Positions 27,658 through 35,900 are shown, counted from the stretch's first letter. The stretch is 64,000 nucleotides of DNA from Phyllobacteriaceae bacterium (GCA_002708825.1 PAPF01000041.1:62001-126000), one strand, 5' to 3'. Notes: generated by a model from the sequence alone, not told the origin. Numbers and translations: made by a program.

Positions 27658-28941
27658 TCAAGCCTTGGCGAGCGCCTGCTCGATGTCGGCGATGATGTCG
27701 TCAGCATTCTCGATGCCGATGGACAGGCGGATGACGTCGTTGCCGGCGCCGGCGGCAGCCCGCTGCTCCTCGGAAAGCTGGCGGTGCGTGGTGGAGGCCG
27801 GATGGATGACCAGCGAGCGGGTATCGCCGATATTGGCCAGGTGCGAGAGCATGTCGAGGCCCTCGACAAAGCGGATCCCCGCCTCGTATCCGTCCTTCAG
27901 GCCGAAGGTGAAGACCGCGCCGGCGCCCTTGGGCGAATACTTCTTCTGCAGCGCGTGGTTCGGGTCGTCGGCAAGGCCGGGATAGGAGACCCAGGCCACC
28001 TTGTCCTGCTTCGTCAGCCAGGTGGCGACCTTCAGCGCATTCTCGCAGTGGCGATCCATGCGCAATGGCAGCGTCTCGATGCCGGTCAGGATCTGGAACG
28101 CGTTGAAAGGCGAGATGGTGGGGCCGAAATCGCGCAGGCCGAGCACGCGGCAAGCGATGGCGAAGGCGAAATTGCCGAAGGTCTCGTGCAGCACCATGCC
28201 GCCATATTCGGGCCGCGGGCCAGAGAGCATCGGATAGTTGCCGGAGGCCGACCAGTCGAACGTGCCGCCATCGACGATGATGCCGCCCATGGAATTGCCA
28301 TGGCCGCCCATGAACTTGGTCAGCGAATGGACAACGATGTCGGCGCCGTGCTCCAGCGGGCGCACGAGATAAGGCGTCGCCATGGTGTTGTCGACGATGA
28401 GCGGCAGGCCGTGCTTGTGGGCCACTTCGGCGATGGCCGCGATATCGGTGAAGGTGCCGCCCGGATTGGCAAGGCTCTCGATGAAGACGGCCTTGGTCTT
28501 GTCATCGATCTGCTTTTCGACCTCGGCGGGGTTCATGGCATCGGCCCAGCGGACCTCCCAGCCGAAGTTCTTGAAGGAATGGCCGAACTGGTTGATCGAT
28601 CCGCCATAGAGGCGGCGCGCGGCGACGAAGTTGTCGCCGGGCTGCATGATGGTGTGGAAGACCAGAAGCTGCGCGGCATGGCCGGACGCCGTGGCAAGCG
28701 CCGCCGTGCCGCCTTCCAGCGCGGCGACACGCTCTTCCAGCACCGCCTGTGTGGGGTTCATGATGCGGGTGTAGATATTGCCGAAGGCCTTGAGGCCGAA
28801 GAGCGAGGCCGCATGGTCCGCGTCATTGAAGACATAGGACGTGGTCTGGTAGATCGGCGTGGCGCGCGCGCCCGTGGCCGGGTCCGGGGCTGCGCCGGCA
28901 TGGACGGCAAGGGTTTCGAAACCTGGTGTACGCTGAGACAT
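27658..28941 (-). CDS. metY: O-acetylhomoserine sulfhydrylase (MetY-type PLP enzyme)
   Basis: 427 aa, Cys/Met metabolism PLP enzyme family. Motifs: [22 protein letters not shown] near the N-terminus, [13 protein letters not shown] with the PLP-binding Asp, and [16 protein letters not shown] with the Schiff-base Lys. The length and the SATGHAAQ-type loop ([10 protein letters not shown]) indicate OAH sulfhydrylase rather than cystathionine synthase. It makes homocysteine from O-acetylhomoserine and sulfide. The leader carries a 10-bp hairpin but no SAM-II riboswitch core that I could recognise. Gene direction is divergent from the sRNA-like pair. Confidence 0.94.
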   Translation of the reverse strand: MSQRTPGFETLAVHAGAAPDPATGARATPIYQTTSYVFNDADHAASLFGLKAFGNIYTRIMNPTQAVLEERVAALEGGTAALATASGHAAQLLVFHTIMQPGDNFVAARRLYGGSINQFGHSFKNFGWEVRWADAMNPAEVEKQIDDKTKAVFIESLANPGGTFTDIAAIAEVAHKHGLPLIVDNTMATPYLVRPLEHGADIVVHSLTKFMGGHGNSMGGIIVDGGTFDWSASGNYPMLSGPRPEYGGMVLHETFGNFAFAIACRVLGLRDFGPTISPFNAFQILTGIETLPLRMDRHCENALKVATWLTKQDKVAWVSYPGLADDPNHALQKKYSPKGAGAVFTFGLKDGYEAGIRFVEGLDMLSHLANIGDTRSLVIHPASTTHRQLSEEQRAAAGAGNDVIRLSIGIENADDIIADIEQALAKA

Positions 28942-28980
28942 GATCCCTCCCGAAAGGTGCGTCGTGAAAAAGGCGTCGCC

Positions 28981-29008
28981 ACCTTATCCGACAGAGAACG
29001 GACAAGGT
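28981..29008 (-). promoter_or_regulatory. Hairpin in metY 5' leader
   Basis: ACCTTATCCG / CGGACAAGGT form a 10-bp stem with one mismatch around an 8-base loop, ending about 40 bases before the metY start codon. A structural role in the mRNA leader (attenuation, RNA-binding protein or sRNA target) is possible. It does not match the SAM-II core as I know it. Confidence 0.4.
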
Positions 29009-29164
29009 CAAAGGCGATTGTCAGGCGGTGGTGGCGCGCTGGCGCAATGCCATTCCTCAAAACAGGCACGCGCGGCAAAATCATGCCCCGAAAAGGCAGG
29101 TTGCGAAAAAGCCGCCGGTTTCACACGGCTGTCATGTCCGGGCCTTAACAGTAGCCACGCCGGA

Positions 29165-29254
29165 AGCGGCCAGCCACGGATGAACTGGCAGCCGCCCGGC
29201 ATCCGGCCCGACGGATACGGGCCGCGGGGAAGCGGGGTTCAGCCCCGCTTTTTT
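29165..29254 (+). ncRNA. Candidate small RNA A of a tandem paralogous pair
   Basis: Contains the conserved block CCACGGATGAACTGGCAG (29174-29191), a GGCCCG/CGGGCC hairpin (29205-29223), and an intrinsic terminator AGCGGGG-TTCAG-CCCCGCT followed by six T (29231-29254). The same block order recurs 174 bases downstream. There is no coding potential in it. The approximate 5' end is inferred. Tandem homologous sRNAs of about this size are known in Rhizobiales (for example suhB/MmgR, the alpha-r8 family, or AbcR), but I cannot assign the family without a covariance search. Confidence 0.7.
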
Positions 29255-29339
29255 GCTTCTTGCGCCCGGCCCTTGAAAAGATGCCCGGCCGTTAATATCT
29301 TGTTAATCATTCGGACCGACACTGGTCTGACGATCTGCT

Positions 29340-29437
29340 GCGGCAAACCACGGATGTACTGGCAGTCAGCGCAGATCGGCGCCCGGACCGAAAATCCGGG
29401 CAGCGGAAGCGGGGTTTGAAACAGCCCCGCTTTTTGT
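29340..29437 (+). ncRNA. Candidate small RNA B of a tandem paralogous pair
   Basis: Block CCACGGATGTACTGGCAG (29348-29365) differs from copy A at one of 18 positions. A GCCCGGA/TCCGGGC hairpin follows (29381-29401; its sequence differs from copy A's but its place is the same). The terminator is AGCGGGG ... CCCCGCT with TTTTT (29408-29436). Conserved single-stranded block plus conserved fold with changed stem bases argues for a functional RNA. The 5' end is inferred. It is convergent with the lysE-like gene. Confidence 0.7.
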
Positions 29438-29448
29438 TTGCCTGCATG

Positions 29449-30048
29449 TCAGCCCAGGGATGGCCGCGCAAATGCCGCGATGGCGACGACCAGCAGCATG
29501 GCAGCGGCCATGCCCATGTTGATGATGCGGTGCGTGCGGGGCTTCAGGTCGAGACGGTGCAGCCAGACACCGGCCGACAGCCAGACAAGATGCACCGGAA
29601 TCCAGAAGGCATTGAGCAGGAAAAGCTTGATCGCCGTCTCGGCCATCAGGCTTTCCGGCATGAAGGGAAAGCCGGTGAACAGCGCCGTGTTGACCACATA
29701 GGCCTTGGGATTGACGAACTGGAGCAGGAAGCCACCGAGAAAGCCCGGCGGGCGCTCGGAATGGATGAACGCGATGCGCGAACCGGCAAAGGCGATCTTT
29801 GCAGCCAGGTAGAGCAGATAGGCGGTTGAAACGGCAAACAGGGCAAAGCGCAGCGCCGGGTAGAGTTCCAGCACCGCAGCCATGCCGGAAATCACCGCCA
29901 GCGCGACGACCATGTTGCCGCTGAACAGGCCGGCGACATAGGCAAGGCCGGGCCGGAAGCCGTAACCGGCGCCGACACCGGCGGCGGACAGCACGCCGGG
30001 GCCAGGCGTTATCAGCAGAAAAAAGACGGCCAGGACAAATGCACCCAT
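29449..30048 (-). CDS. LysE/RhtB-family exporter
   Basis: 199 aa from ATG 30048. About six hydrophobic helices, opening FVLAVFFLLITPGPGVLSAAGVGAGYG with the characteristic PGP motif of LysE transporters, and FLLQFVNPKAYVV with the conserved NPK signature. The family exports amino acids or related small molecules from the cytoplasm. The substrate is not predictable. Eight bases separate it from the upstream CoA-binding gene, so the two are likely cotranscribed. Confidence 0.9.
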   Translation of the reverse strand: MGAFVLAVFFLLITPGPGVLSAAGVGAGYGFRPGLAYVAGLFSGNMVVALAVISGMAAVLELYPALRFALFAVSTAYLLYLAAKIAFAGSRIAFIHSERPPGFLGGFLLQFVNPKAYVVNTALFTGFPFMPESLMAETAIKLFLLNAFWIPVHLVWLSAGVWLHRLDLKPRTHRIINMGMAAAMLLVVAIAAFARPSLG

Positions 30049-30056
30049 GGGCCGGG

Positions 30057-30578
30057 TCAGCCCTTGCGGATGCCGAAGCTCTGGAACCCTTCGCGCAGGA
30101 CCGGGCGGGGCGAGGAAATCTGGCCGGAATTGACGCCGTTCCAGCCGATCTCGCGCGCAAGCCGGGCATATTCGATCTTCGGACAACGGTTCATGACGAC
30201 GCGAATGCCTTCCGCTTCCAGCCGCGCGGCGCTTTCCTCATCGCGCACGGTCAACTGCATCCAGACCACTTTCGGACGCCACGGCAGTGCCAGGATCTCG
30301 TCGGTGATGCCGGGCACGGCGGCCGATGCGCGGAAAATGTCGATCATGTCGACCGGTTCCGGCAGGTCGGCCAACGAGGCATAAGTCATTGCCCGGTCGA
30401 TCGTCTTGCCGGCATGGCCCGGATTGATGGCCTGGACTGTGTAGCCCTTGTCGATCAGGTATTTGAGCACGAAGAAGGACGGCCGGACCTCGTTGGCGGA
30501 CGCGCCGACGATGGCCACGGTCTTCACGTCGTTCAGGATGCCCGCGATGTAGGCGTCGTCATAATGGTCGTGATTCAT
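30057..30578 (-). CDS. CoA-binding domain protein (YccU-like)
   Basis: 173 aa from ATG 30578, with AAGGA upstream. Rossmann-type CoA-binding fold: TVAIVGASANEVRPSFFVLKYL, the YTVQAINPGHAGKTI segment and VVMNRCPKIEYARL near the C-terminus match the CoA_binding_2 family. The family is widespread and binds CoA or acyl-CoA; the cellular role is poorly known. It lies between a VOC protein and the LysE-type exporter on the same strand. Confidence 0.88.
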   Translation of the reverse strand: MNHDHYDDAYIAGILNDVKTVAIVGASANEVRPSFFVLKYLIDKGYTVQAINPGHAGKTIDRAMTYASLADLPEPVDMIDIFRASAAVPGITDEILALPWRPKVVWMQLTVRDEESAARLEAEGIRVVMNRCPKIEYARLAREIGWNGVNSGQISSPRPVLREGFQSFGIRKG

Positions 30579-30643
30579 CTCGGTCCTTCCGCTGGCGTCG
30601 TGCAACACCTGCACAGGGGAACGCGGGCGGTCAAGCGCCGGTT

Positions 30644-31081
30644 TCATGCCGGCAATGGCATGAAACCGTTTTCGTCATTGGGCGCGAAGGGATTGAAGGC
30701 CAGTTCCCACAAATGCCCGTCGGGATCGGCGAAATAGCCGGAGTAGCCGCCCCAGAAGACCTTTTCCGGCGGCTTTGTCGCCGTAGCGCCGCAGGCAATC
30801 GCATGGGCGAAGGCCGCATCGACGTCCGCTTCGCTGTTGAAATTCTGGGCGATTGAAACGCCGGAGAAGCCCGGAGCGCTGTTCTCCACGCCCGCATCTG
30901 CCGCCAGATCGGCACGGCCGAACAGGCCGAGGACCGTTCCCTCAAGCCGAAAGAAGGTGACGCTGTCATTGGAGGCCGAGGATTTCACGAAGCCAAGGCG
31001 CTCGTAGAAGGCCGTGGACGCGGCGACATCGGCCACGCCCAGCGTGACCATGGTCAGGCGGGGAGCAAATCGTCCATCCAT
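30644..31081 (-). CDS. VOC-family (glyoxalase/bleomycin resistance) protein
   Basis: 145 aa from ATG 31081 (a GTG at 31090 is possible but too near the AAGGA). Two beta-alpha-beta-beta-beta modules: MVTLGVADVAASTAFYERLGF and SEADVDAAFAHAIACGATATKPP, ending YFADPDGHLWELAFNPF, the usual VOC closing motif with a metal-binding Glu. A metal-dependent lyase, dioxygenase or binding protein; no specific activity can be given. It is divergent from the yefM-yoeB operon and shares its operator region. Confidence 0.87.
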   Translation of the reverse strand: MDGRFAPRLTMVTLGVADVAASTAFYERLGFVKSSASNDSVTFFRLEGTVLGLFGRADLAADAGVENSAPGFSGVSIAQNFNSEADVDAAFAHAIACGATATKPPEKVFWGGYSGYFADPDGHLWELAFNPFAPNDENGFMPLPA

Positions 31082-31109
31082 TGGCACCACGTCCTTTCTG
31101 TGCTATTTT

Positions 31110-31129
31110 TTGTACGGTTTATCGTACAA
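31110..31129. promoter_or_regulatory. Probable YefM-YoeB autoregulatory operator
   Basis: TTGTACG-GTTTAT-CGTACAA, a perfect 7+6+7 inverted repeat, 12 bases before the yefM start. E. coli YefM is known to bind palindromes with a TGTACA core, and each half here contains TGTAC/GTACA. It also lies in the promoter region of the divergent VOC gene. Confidence 0.65.
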
Positions 31130-31140
31130 GGATCAGGTCG

Positions 31141-31401
31141 ATGGGCATTGTCAGTCAATCCGAATTCAGGGCCAATCTGGCAAAGTATCTCGATCAGGTC
31201 GAGCGCGACAACAAGGAACTGATCGTGACCAGGCAAGGGAAAAGCCCGCTTGTGGTCATGCCGCTTGAGGAACTGGAAAGCTGGAAGGAAACGCTGCACC
31301 TGATGGGCAGCAAGGCCAATGCCGTGCGCCTTTCCGAAGCCGTGGACCGGTTGCGAACAGGCGAGGCCATTGACAAGAGCGACAGCGACCTCGGCCTGTA
31401 A
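31141..31401 (+). CDS. yefM: YefM/Phd-family antitoxin
   Basis: 86 aa from ATG 31141 with AAGGA eight bases upstream. The N-terminal dimerising and DNA-binding part reads QSEFRANLAKYLDQVERDNKELIVTRQGKSPLVVMPLEELESWKET, which is typical of YefM. The C-terminal half is acidic and likely wraps the toxin. It neutralises YoeB and represses its own operon. Toxin gene follows after three bases. Confidence 0.92.
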   Translation: MGIVSQSEFRANLAKYLDQVERDNKELIVTRQGKSPLVVMPLEELESWKETLHLMGSKANAVRLSEAVDRLRTGEAIDKSDSDLGL

Positions 31402-31404
31402 AGC

Positions 31405-31680
31405 ATGCGGATCCAGTTCGACCCACTCGGCTGGGACGATTTTTGCCACTGGATCGAGACCGACCCGAGAACGCTGGCACGCCTGCGCGAAATCATCCGC
31501 GACACGCGCCGCAACCCGTTTTCCGGGATTGGCAAGCCGGAGCCTCTCAAAGGCGAATGGCAAGGTTTCTGGTCACGACGAATCACGCGCGAGCATCGTC
31601 TGGTTTACCGTGTCACCGGTACAGGCGACACACAGATCCTGCAAATTGCCATGTGCCGATACCATTATGAGCGGCGTTGA
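31405..31680 (+). CDS. yoeB: YoeB/Txe-family mRNA interferase toxin
   Basis: 91 aa. RelE-like fold with the YoeB hallmarks: PLGWDDFCHWIETDP at the start, PFSGIGKPEPLKGEWQGFWSRRITREHRLVYRV in the middle (catalytic Glu, Arg and His region), and the end MCRYHYERR, where YHY contains the terminal catalytic His/Tyr pair. It cleaves mRNA on the ribosome when freed from the antitoxin. All key residues seem intact, so this is likely an active module. Confidence 0.93.
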   Translation: MRIQFDPLGWDDFCHWIETDPRTLARLREIIRDTRRNPFSGIGKPEPLKGEWQGFWSRRITREHRLVYRVTGTGDTQILQIAMCRYHYERR

Positions 31681-31683
31681 CTC

Positions 31684-31700
31684 AGGGGGTCACTCCCCCT
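31684..31700. terminator. Hairpin between convergent yoeB and crotonase genes
   Basis: AGGGGG-TCACT-CCCCCT perfect 6-bp stem, spanning the stop of the minus-strand crotonase gene and just after the yoeB stop. There is no clear T tract. It could act for both convergent genes. Confidence 0.4.
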
Positions 31701-32514
31701 TCCACTCCGCTTCGCGCTTTTCGAAGAAGGCGGCGAGTCCCTCATCGGAATCATGCGTCATGAAACCGTCGACCATGACCCGGTTGGTATGGTCATAGGC
31801 TTCGGAGAGCCGCATGTCGGCCTGTTCGTAAAAGGCCTGCTTGCCGCGGGCGATGGCAACCGGCGACTTGGACGCGATGGCGGCGGCGTATTTCTCCACG
31901 ACCTGATCCAGATAATCGGCGGGCACCACCCGGTTGACGAGGCCGAAATCGCGCGCCGTCTGCGCATCAATCATCTCACCGGTCAGCAGCATCTCCATGG
32001 CGTGCTTGCGCCCGACATTGCGCGACAGCGCCACCATGGGAGTCGAGCAGAAACCGCCGAGATTGACGCCCGGCGTGCAGAAGGTCGACCGGTCGGAGGC
32101 GATCGCCAGGTCGCAGGAGGCGACAAGCTGGCAACCGGCGGCGGTTGCTATGCCATCCACCTTGGCGATGACCGGCTTGGGATGGCGCACGATCGCCTTC
32201 ATCATGGCCGAGCAGGCATGGAACAGGCGTTCCAGGAACAGGCGCCCGCCGTCGCCATCATTGGCGCGATGGGCCTTCATTTCCTTGAGGTCATGGCCGG
32301 CACAGAAGATCTTGCCGGAGGAGGCCAGCACGATGACATTCACGCTGCGGTCAAGACGGGCTTCGTCAAGCGTCGCGTGCAGTTTCGCGATGGCCGCCGA
32401 GGACAGGGAGTGGGCGGGCGGATTGTCCAGTTCGATGGTCAACACCTTGCCCGACCGGCTTGTGCGGACAAGCTCGGGCGCCCGGATGTCCGCCTGTTTC
32501 GGCTGCGCTGTCAT
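31690..32514 (-). CDS. Enoyl-CoA hydratase/isomerase family protein
   Basis: 274-aa crotonase-fold protein. The oxyanion-hole segments SSGKIFCAGHDLKEM and DGIATAAGCQLVASCDLAIAS are clear. In the second, the usual GG reads AG. It is closest in general pattern to ECHDC3-like members. The specific acyl-CoA reaction cannot be assigned. A monocistronic gene with a normal length. Confidence 0.9.
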   Translation of the reverse strand: MTAQPKQADIRAPELVRTSRSGKVLTIELDNPPAHSLSSAAIAKLHATLDEARLDRSVNVIVLASSGKIFCAGHDLKEMKAHRANDGDGGRLFLERLFHACSAMMKAIVRHPKPVIAKVDGIATAAGCQLVASCDLAIASDRSTFCTPGVNLGGFCSTPMVALSRNVGRKHAMEMLLTGEMIDAQTARDFGLVNRVVPADYLDQVVEKYAAAIASKSPVAIARGKQAFYEQADMRLSEAYDHTNRVMVDGFMTHDSDEGLAAFFEKREAEWKGE

Positions 32515-32544
32515 TCTTGCTCCTCCCTTTCCTTCCGTCCGACC

Positions 32545-33129
32545 CTACCGGTTGCCGAGCACCGAATCCAGCCGTTCGACATGGGGACGGACCGCGTCGA
32601 GATTGGCCTGCGAGGGACGCAGGCCGTCGATCTGGCTGCGCGCGTCCGCCAGATTGGCCAGCAATTCGGCGCGCACATCCTCGGAAATGCCCTGCATGGC
32701 GCGAATCTCGGCCTCCGCGGCATCCAGGTCATCGGAATTTGGCGGATCGATGATCCATTGGCGGGCCAGCATGATCGACTGCGCCGTCATGAACCAGTCC
32801 TCGAAGCCCGACCAGCCTGCAGCCTTTACCTGGCTTTCCAGCCGCGCCACGGCATCGGCGCTTTCGACCAGATAGGCCAGTTCATCCATCACCGCATCCG
32901 GGTCGCCCGGCTCGTACTGGTCGTCGAGTTCGGTGAACACCGCCTCCACGTTTTCCCAGCTTTCCAGGAAACGGAGCACCGTTCCTGGCGTCAATGGCAC
33001 CTGGGCCATCGTTTCGCTCGCCGCCGGCGCTGTCACGCCGGTTCCCTCGGCCGTGGCGACCGAACCCGATGACAGAACAGCCAAGCCCAGCGCCGATGCC
33101 GCCGCCAGCCCGATCATGCTTGAACGCAT
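32545..33129 (-). CDS. Hypothetical secreted protein
   Basis: 194 aa with a clear signal peptide: basic start, hydrophobic core GLAAASALGLAVLSSG, likely cleavage after VATA. The mature part is acidic and helical, without a recognisable domain or cysteines. It includes one possible amphipathic pattern from ESWENVEAVFTELDD onward. It stands divergent from the second crotonase gene and 30 bases upstream of the first. Role unknown; the calls of secretion and reality of the gene rest on the signal peptide and the fully open frame. Confidence 0.7.
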   Translation of the reverse strand: MRSSMIGLAAASALGLAVLSSGSVATAEGTGVTAPAASETMAQVPLTPGTVLRFLESWENVEAVFTELDDQYEPGDPDAVMDELAYLVESADAVARLESQVKAAGWSGFEDWFMTAQSIMLARQWIIDPPNSDDLDAAEAEIRAMQGISEDVRAELLANLADARSQIDGLRPSQANLDAVRPHVERLDSVLGNR

Positions 33130-33280
33130 TTTCCCTCTCCCCTCCGGCGGCCCGCAAACCGGCCGCGCCTTCCTGCCCGCGCCAAGATCTATCGGCTGTC
33201 ATCCGGCTTGGAAAGCGTGATTTTCGTGTTACGAATACGTCAATGCGCGGCAATATCGCCGTTGCCCGGAGGGAGGAACC

Positions 33281-34150
33281 ATGGCCAAGGTCTTGTACGA
33301 AAAGGACGGGCGGATCGGGCGGATCACACTCAACCGTCCGGACGTCCTGAACGCCATCGACGACGAACTGCCGCGGGAACTGGCGGCCTGCGTCGAGGAG
33401 GCCAATGCGGACCCCGGCGTGCATGTGATCGTGCTTTCGGGCGCCGGCCGGGCCTTTTGCGCGGGCTACGACCTGACCTATTACGCGGAAGCGGCCGCCG
33501 GGGACGGCAATGCGGTGACCCAGGAAATGCCCTGGGACCCCATGAAGGACTATGCCTTCATGATGCGCAACACCGAACTGTTCATGAGCCTGTGGCGGTC
33601 CTACCGGCCGGTCGTCTGCAAGGTGCATGGTTTCGCGGTGGCCGGCGGCTCCGACATCGCGCTGTGTTCCGACATGATCGTGATGGCCGAGGACGCGGAG
33701 ATCGGCTACATGCCGGTGCGCGTGTGGGGCTGCCCGACGACGGCCATGTGGGTCTACCGCCTCGGGCCGGAAAGGGCCAAGCGGATGCTGTTCACCGGCG
33801 ACCGGATCAAGGGCAAGGAGGCCGAACGCCTCGGTCTCGTCCTCAAGGCCGTGCCGGCCGCCGATCTTGACGCGGAGGTGGAGCGGCTGGCCGAACGCAT
33901 GGCCACGGTGCCGGTCAACCAGCTGATGATGCAGAAACTCGTCGTCAACCAGGCCATCGAGGCGATGGGCCTGAAACAGACGCAGATGTTCGCCACCGTT
34001 TTCGACGGGATCACGCGCCATTCGCCGGAAGGCCTGAACTTCAAGGCCCGGGCGGAATCCCAGGGCTGGAAACAGGCGGTGCGCGAGCGCGATCTCGGCA
34101 CGTTCGACTGGACCGAAAACCGCCCGGTCAATCCGCGCGGCGGCGGCTGA
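33281..34150 (+). CDS. Crotonase/enoyl-CoA hydratase family protein
   Basis: 289 aa, ATG preceded by GGAGGGAGG. Crotonase fold with LSGAGRAFCAGYDLTYY and VHGFAVAGGSDIALCSDMIVMA forming the oxyanion hole. Residues at the usual catalytic Glu positions are not obvious (the helix reads GYMPVRVWGCPTTAMW), so it may be an isomerase or a hydrolase-like member. It is followed by a thioesterase gene after 56 bases on the same strand, suggesting a small acyl-CoA handling unit. Confidence 0.9.
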   Translation: MAKVLYEKDGRIGRITLNRPDVLNAIDDELPRELAACVEEANADPGVHVIVLSGAGRAFCAGYDLTYYAEAAAGDGNAVTQEMPWDPMKDYAFMMRNTELFMSLWRSYRPVVCKVHGFAVAGGSDIALCSDMIVMAEDAEIGYMPVRVWGCPTTAMWVYRLGPERAKRMLFTGDRIKGKEAERLGLVLKAVPAADLDAEVERLAERMATVPVNQLMMQKLVVNQAIEAMGLKQTQMFATVFDGITRHSPEGLNFKARAESQGWKQAVRERDLGTFDWTENRPVNPRGGG

Positions 34151-34206
34151 GCCGGCCTGCGCGCCCCCTTCCCCATCCTTCCAGCCAACCACAAGACCGC
34201 AGGATC

Positions 34207-34644
34207 ATGACCAAGCACTCCCTTGCGCCCGTGATGGACGCCGACGAACTCAATGCCTTCCTCAAGGAGGTCTACCCGCAGCTCAACGAGGACTTCGCCG
34301 CCTATGTCGTCACCGAGATCGGCCCCGGTACGGCGCGGGTTCGCCTGAACGCCGACCATCGCCACCTGCGGCCCGGCGACACGGTGTCCGGGCCGGCGCT
34401 CTTCACGCTGGCGGATATCGGCGGCTATGCCTGCGTCCTGTCCCATGTCGGACGCGAGGCGCTGGCAGTGACCACCAATCTCAACATCAATTTCATGCGC
34501 AAGGCCGAGGCGGGGCCGGTGGACGGGCTGTGCCGCATCCTGAAACTGGGCCGCAGCCTGATGGTCTTCGACATCGAGATGGTGTCGGCGGGCCATGTCG
34601 TGGCCCACGCCACGGGCACCTATTCCATCCCCCCGAAGCGCTAG
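34207..34644 (+). CDS. PaaI-family hotdog thioesterase
   Basis: 145 aa. Hotdog fold with the PaaI/4HBT pattern: HLRPGDTVSGPALFTLADIGGYACVLSHVG, where the helix-start acidic residue (Asp in LADIGG) is the probable catalytic carboxylate, and LNINFMRKAEAG after it. It hydrolyses an acyl-CoA thioester. Downstream of a crotonase gene, so a shared acyl-CoA pathway is likely. An inverted repeat begins five bases after the stop. Confidence 0.88.
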   Translation: MTKHSLAPVMDADELNAFLKEVYPQLNEDFAAYVVTEIGPGTARVRLNADHRHLRPGDTVSGPALFTLADIGGYACVLSHVGREALAVTTNLNINFMRKAEAGPVDGLCRILKLGRSLMVFDIEMVSAGHVVAHATGTYSIPPKR

Positions 34645-34648
34645 ATAC

Positions 34649-34670
34649 ATGTGGTAAAATATTACCACAT
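34649..34670. promoter_or_regulatory. Perfect 9+4+9 inverted repeat of unknown function
   Basis: ATGTGGTAA-AATA-TTACCACAT lies between the thioesterase gene and the rplM promoter. The AT-rich, strictly symmetric form looks like a regulator-binding site (many GntR/FadR-type operators have a GGT...ACC core) more than a terminator, as no T tract follows. It may instead be a hairpin at the 3' end of the thioesterase mRNA. Confidence 0.5.
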
Positions 34671-34724
34671 TTCCAAGCCTCTGTTTTTGCTGCAATATTC
34701 CGTCACCGATGGATTTAGGGGCGC

Positions 34725-34753
34725 TTGACGGCTCATGGTGGCTCGCTTATAAG
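34725..34753 (+). promoter_or_regulatory. Sigma-70-like promoter of rplM-rpsI
   Basis: TTGACG at 34725-34730, then 17 bases, then TATAAG at 34748-34753. About 120 bases of leader follow before the rplM start, including a GGGGCC-CT-GGCCCC hairpin near 34841-34854. Autoregulation by the ribosomal protein through the leader is possible but not shown. Confidence 0.6.
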
Positions 34754-34880
34754 CGCGGCAACTGCGGTCCGGTGTCCGGGCCGCCGTTTGTTTTGGCGCA
34801 TGGCGCCGGAACGCAAGCAACAAGAATCGCCGCCGGCAGGGGCCCTGGCCCCGAAGGCGGACCAGTTGAGAGAAACCACG

Positions 34881-35342
34881 ATGAAAACCTTTTCGCAGAA
34901 GCCGGCGGAAGTGGAAAAGAAGTGGATCCTGATCGACGCCGAAGGGCTCGTTCTCGGCCGCCTTGCCACCATCGTCGCAAACCGCCTGCGCGGCAAGCAC
35001 AAGGCCACCTTCACCCCGCATGTCGATGACGGCGACAACGTCATCATCGTCAATGCCGAGAAGGTGAAGCTGACCGGCAAGAAGTACACCGACAAGATGT
35101 ACTACTGGCACACCGGCCATCCCGGCGGCATCAAGGAGCGCACCGCGCGCCAGATCATCGAGGGCCGCTTTCCGGAGCGCGTCATCGAGAAGGCCGTCGA
35201 GCGCATGATCCCGCGCGGTCCGCTCGGACGGCGCCAGATGAAGAACCTGCGCGTCTATGCCGGCACCACCCACCCCCACGAGGCACAGCAGCCCGTCACG
35301 CTCGACGTGGCCGCCATGTCCTCCAAGAACACGAAGGGCTGA
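34881..35342 (+). CDS. rplM: 50S ribosomal protein L13
   Basis: 153 aa from ATG 34881. [40 protein letters not shown] and HTGHPGGIK, then [21 protein letters not shown] are diagnostic L13 segments. Large-subunit assembly protein. It is the first gene of the conserved rplM-rpsI operon; the stop is five bases before rpsI. Confidence 0.98.
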   Translation: MKTFSQKPAEVEKKWILIDAEGLVLGRLATIVANRLRGKHKATFTPHVDDGDNVIIVNAEKVKLTGKKYTDKMYYWHTGHPGGIKERTARQIIEGRFPERVIEKAVERMIPRGPLGRRQMKNLRVYAGTTHPHEAQQPVTLDVAAMSSKNTKG

Positions 35343-35347
35343 TTTCC

Positions 35348-35830
35348 ATGGCCGATCTGAATTCGCTTGAAGCTCTGGGTGAAGCCACCGGCATGGTGAC
35401 CGAGGAGGCATCCGCCCCGGTTCACGTGCAGAAGCTCGACGCCCACGGCCGCGCCTATGCCACCGGCAAGCGCAAGGACGCCATTGCCCGCGTCTGGGTG
35501 AAGCCCGGCTCCGGCAAGATCATCGTCAACGACAAGACCTACGAGGAATACTTCGCCCGTCCGGTCCTGCAGATGGTGCTGCGCCAGCCGATCGTCGCGG
35601 CTTCCCGCGACGGCCAGTACGACATCGTCGCCACGGTCAAGGGCGGCGGCCTGTCCGGCCAGGCCGGCGCGGTGCGTCACGGCATTTCCAAGGCCCTGAC
35701 CCATTACGAGCCGGAACTGCGCGGCGTCTTGAAGAAGGGCGGCTTCCTGACGCGCGACAGCCGCGTGGTCGAGCGCAAGAAGTACGGCAAGGCAAAGGCC
35801 CGCCGGTCCTTCCAGTTCTCCAAGCGCTGA
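35348..35830 (+). CDS. rpsI: 30S ribosomal protein S9
   Basis: 160 aa with an N-terminal extension of about 35 residues before the conserved core [23 protein letters not shown], as usual in alphaproteobacteria. The C-terminus ends in [16 protein letters not shown], the tail that reaches into the ribosomal P site. Cotranscribed with rplM and followed by an intrinsic terminator. Confidence 0.98.
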   Translation: MADLNSLEALGEATGMVTEEASAPVHVQKLDAHGRAYATGKRKDAIARVWVKPGSGKIIVNDKTYEEYFARPVLQMVLRQPIVAASRDGQYDIVATVKGGGLSGQAGAVRHGISKALTHYEPELRGVLKKGGFLTRDSRVVERKKYGKAKARRSFQFSKR

Positions 35831-35860
35831 CGCGCAGGCGATACTGCCTTCATTCCCGAG

Positions 35861-35882
35861 AGCCCGGCCATCGCGCCGGGCT
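35861..35882 (+). terminator. Intrinsic terminator of rplM-rpsI
   Basis: AGCCCGGC / GCCGGGCT 8-bp stem with a 6-base loop, then TTCTTCTTTT, 31 bases after the rpsI stop. Confidence 0.85.
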
Positions 35883-35900
35883 TTCTTCTTTTCCGGGGGA

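Noticed and set aside
28942-29170. SAM-II riboswitch in front of metY
   Set aside because: Looked for because it is frequent here in alphaproteobacteria; the core with GCTAAA-type sequence was not found.
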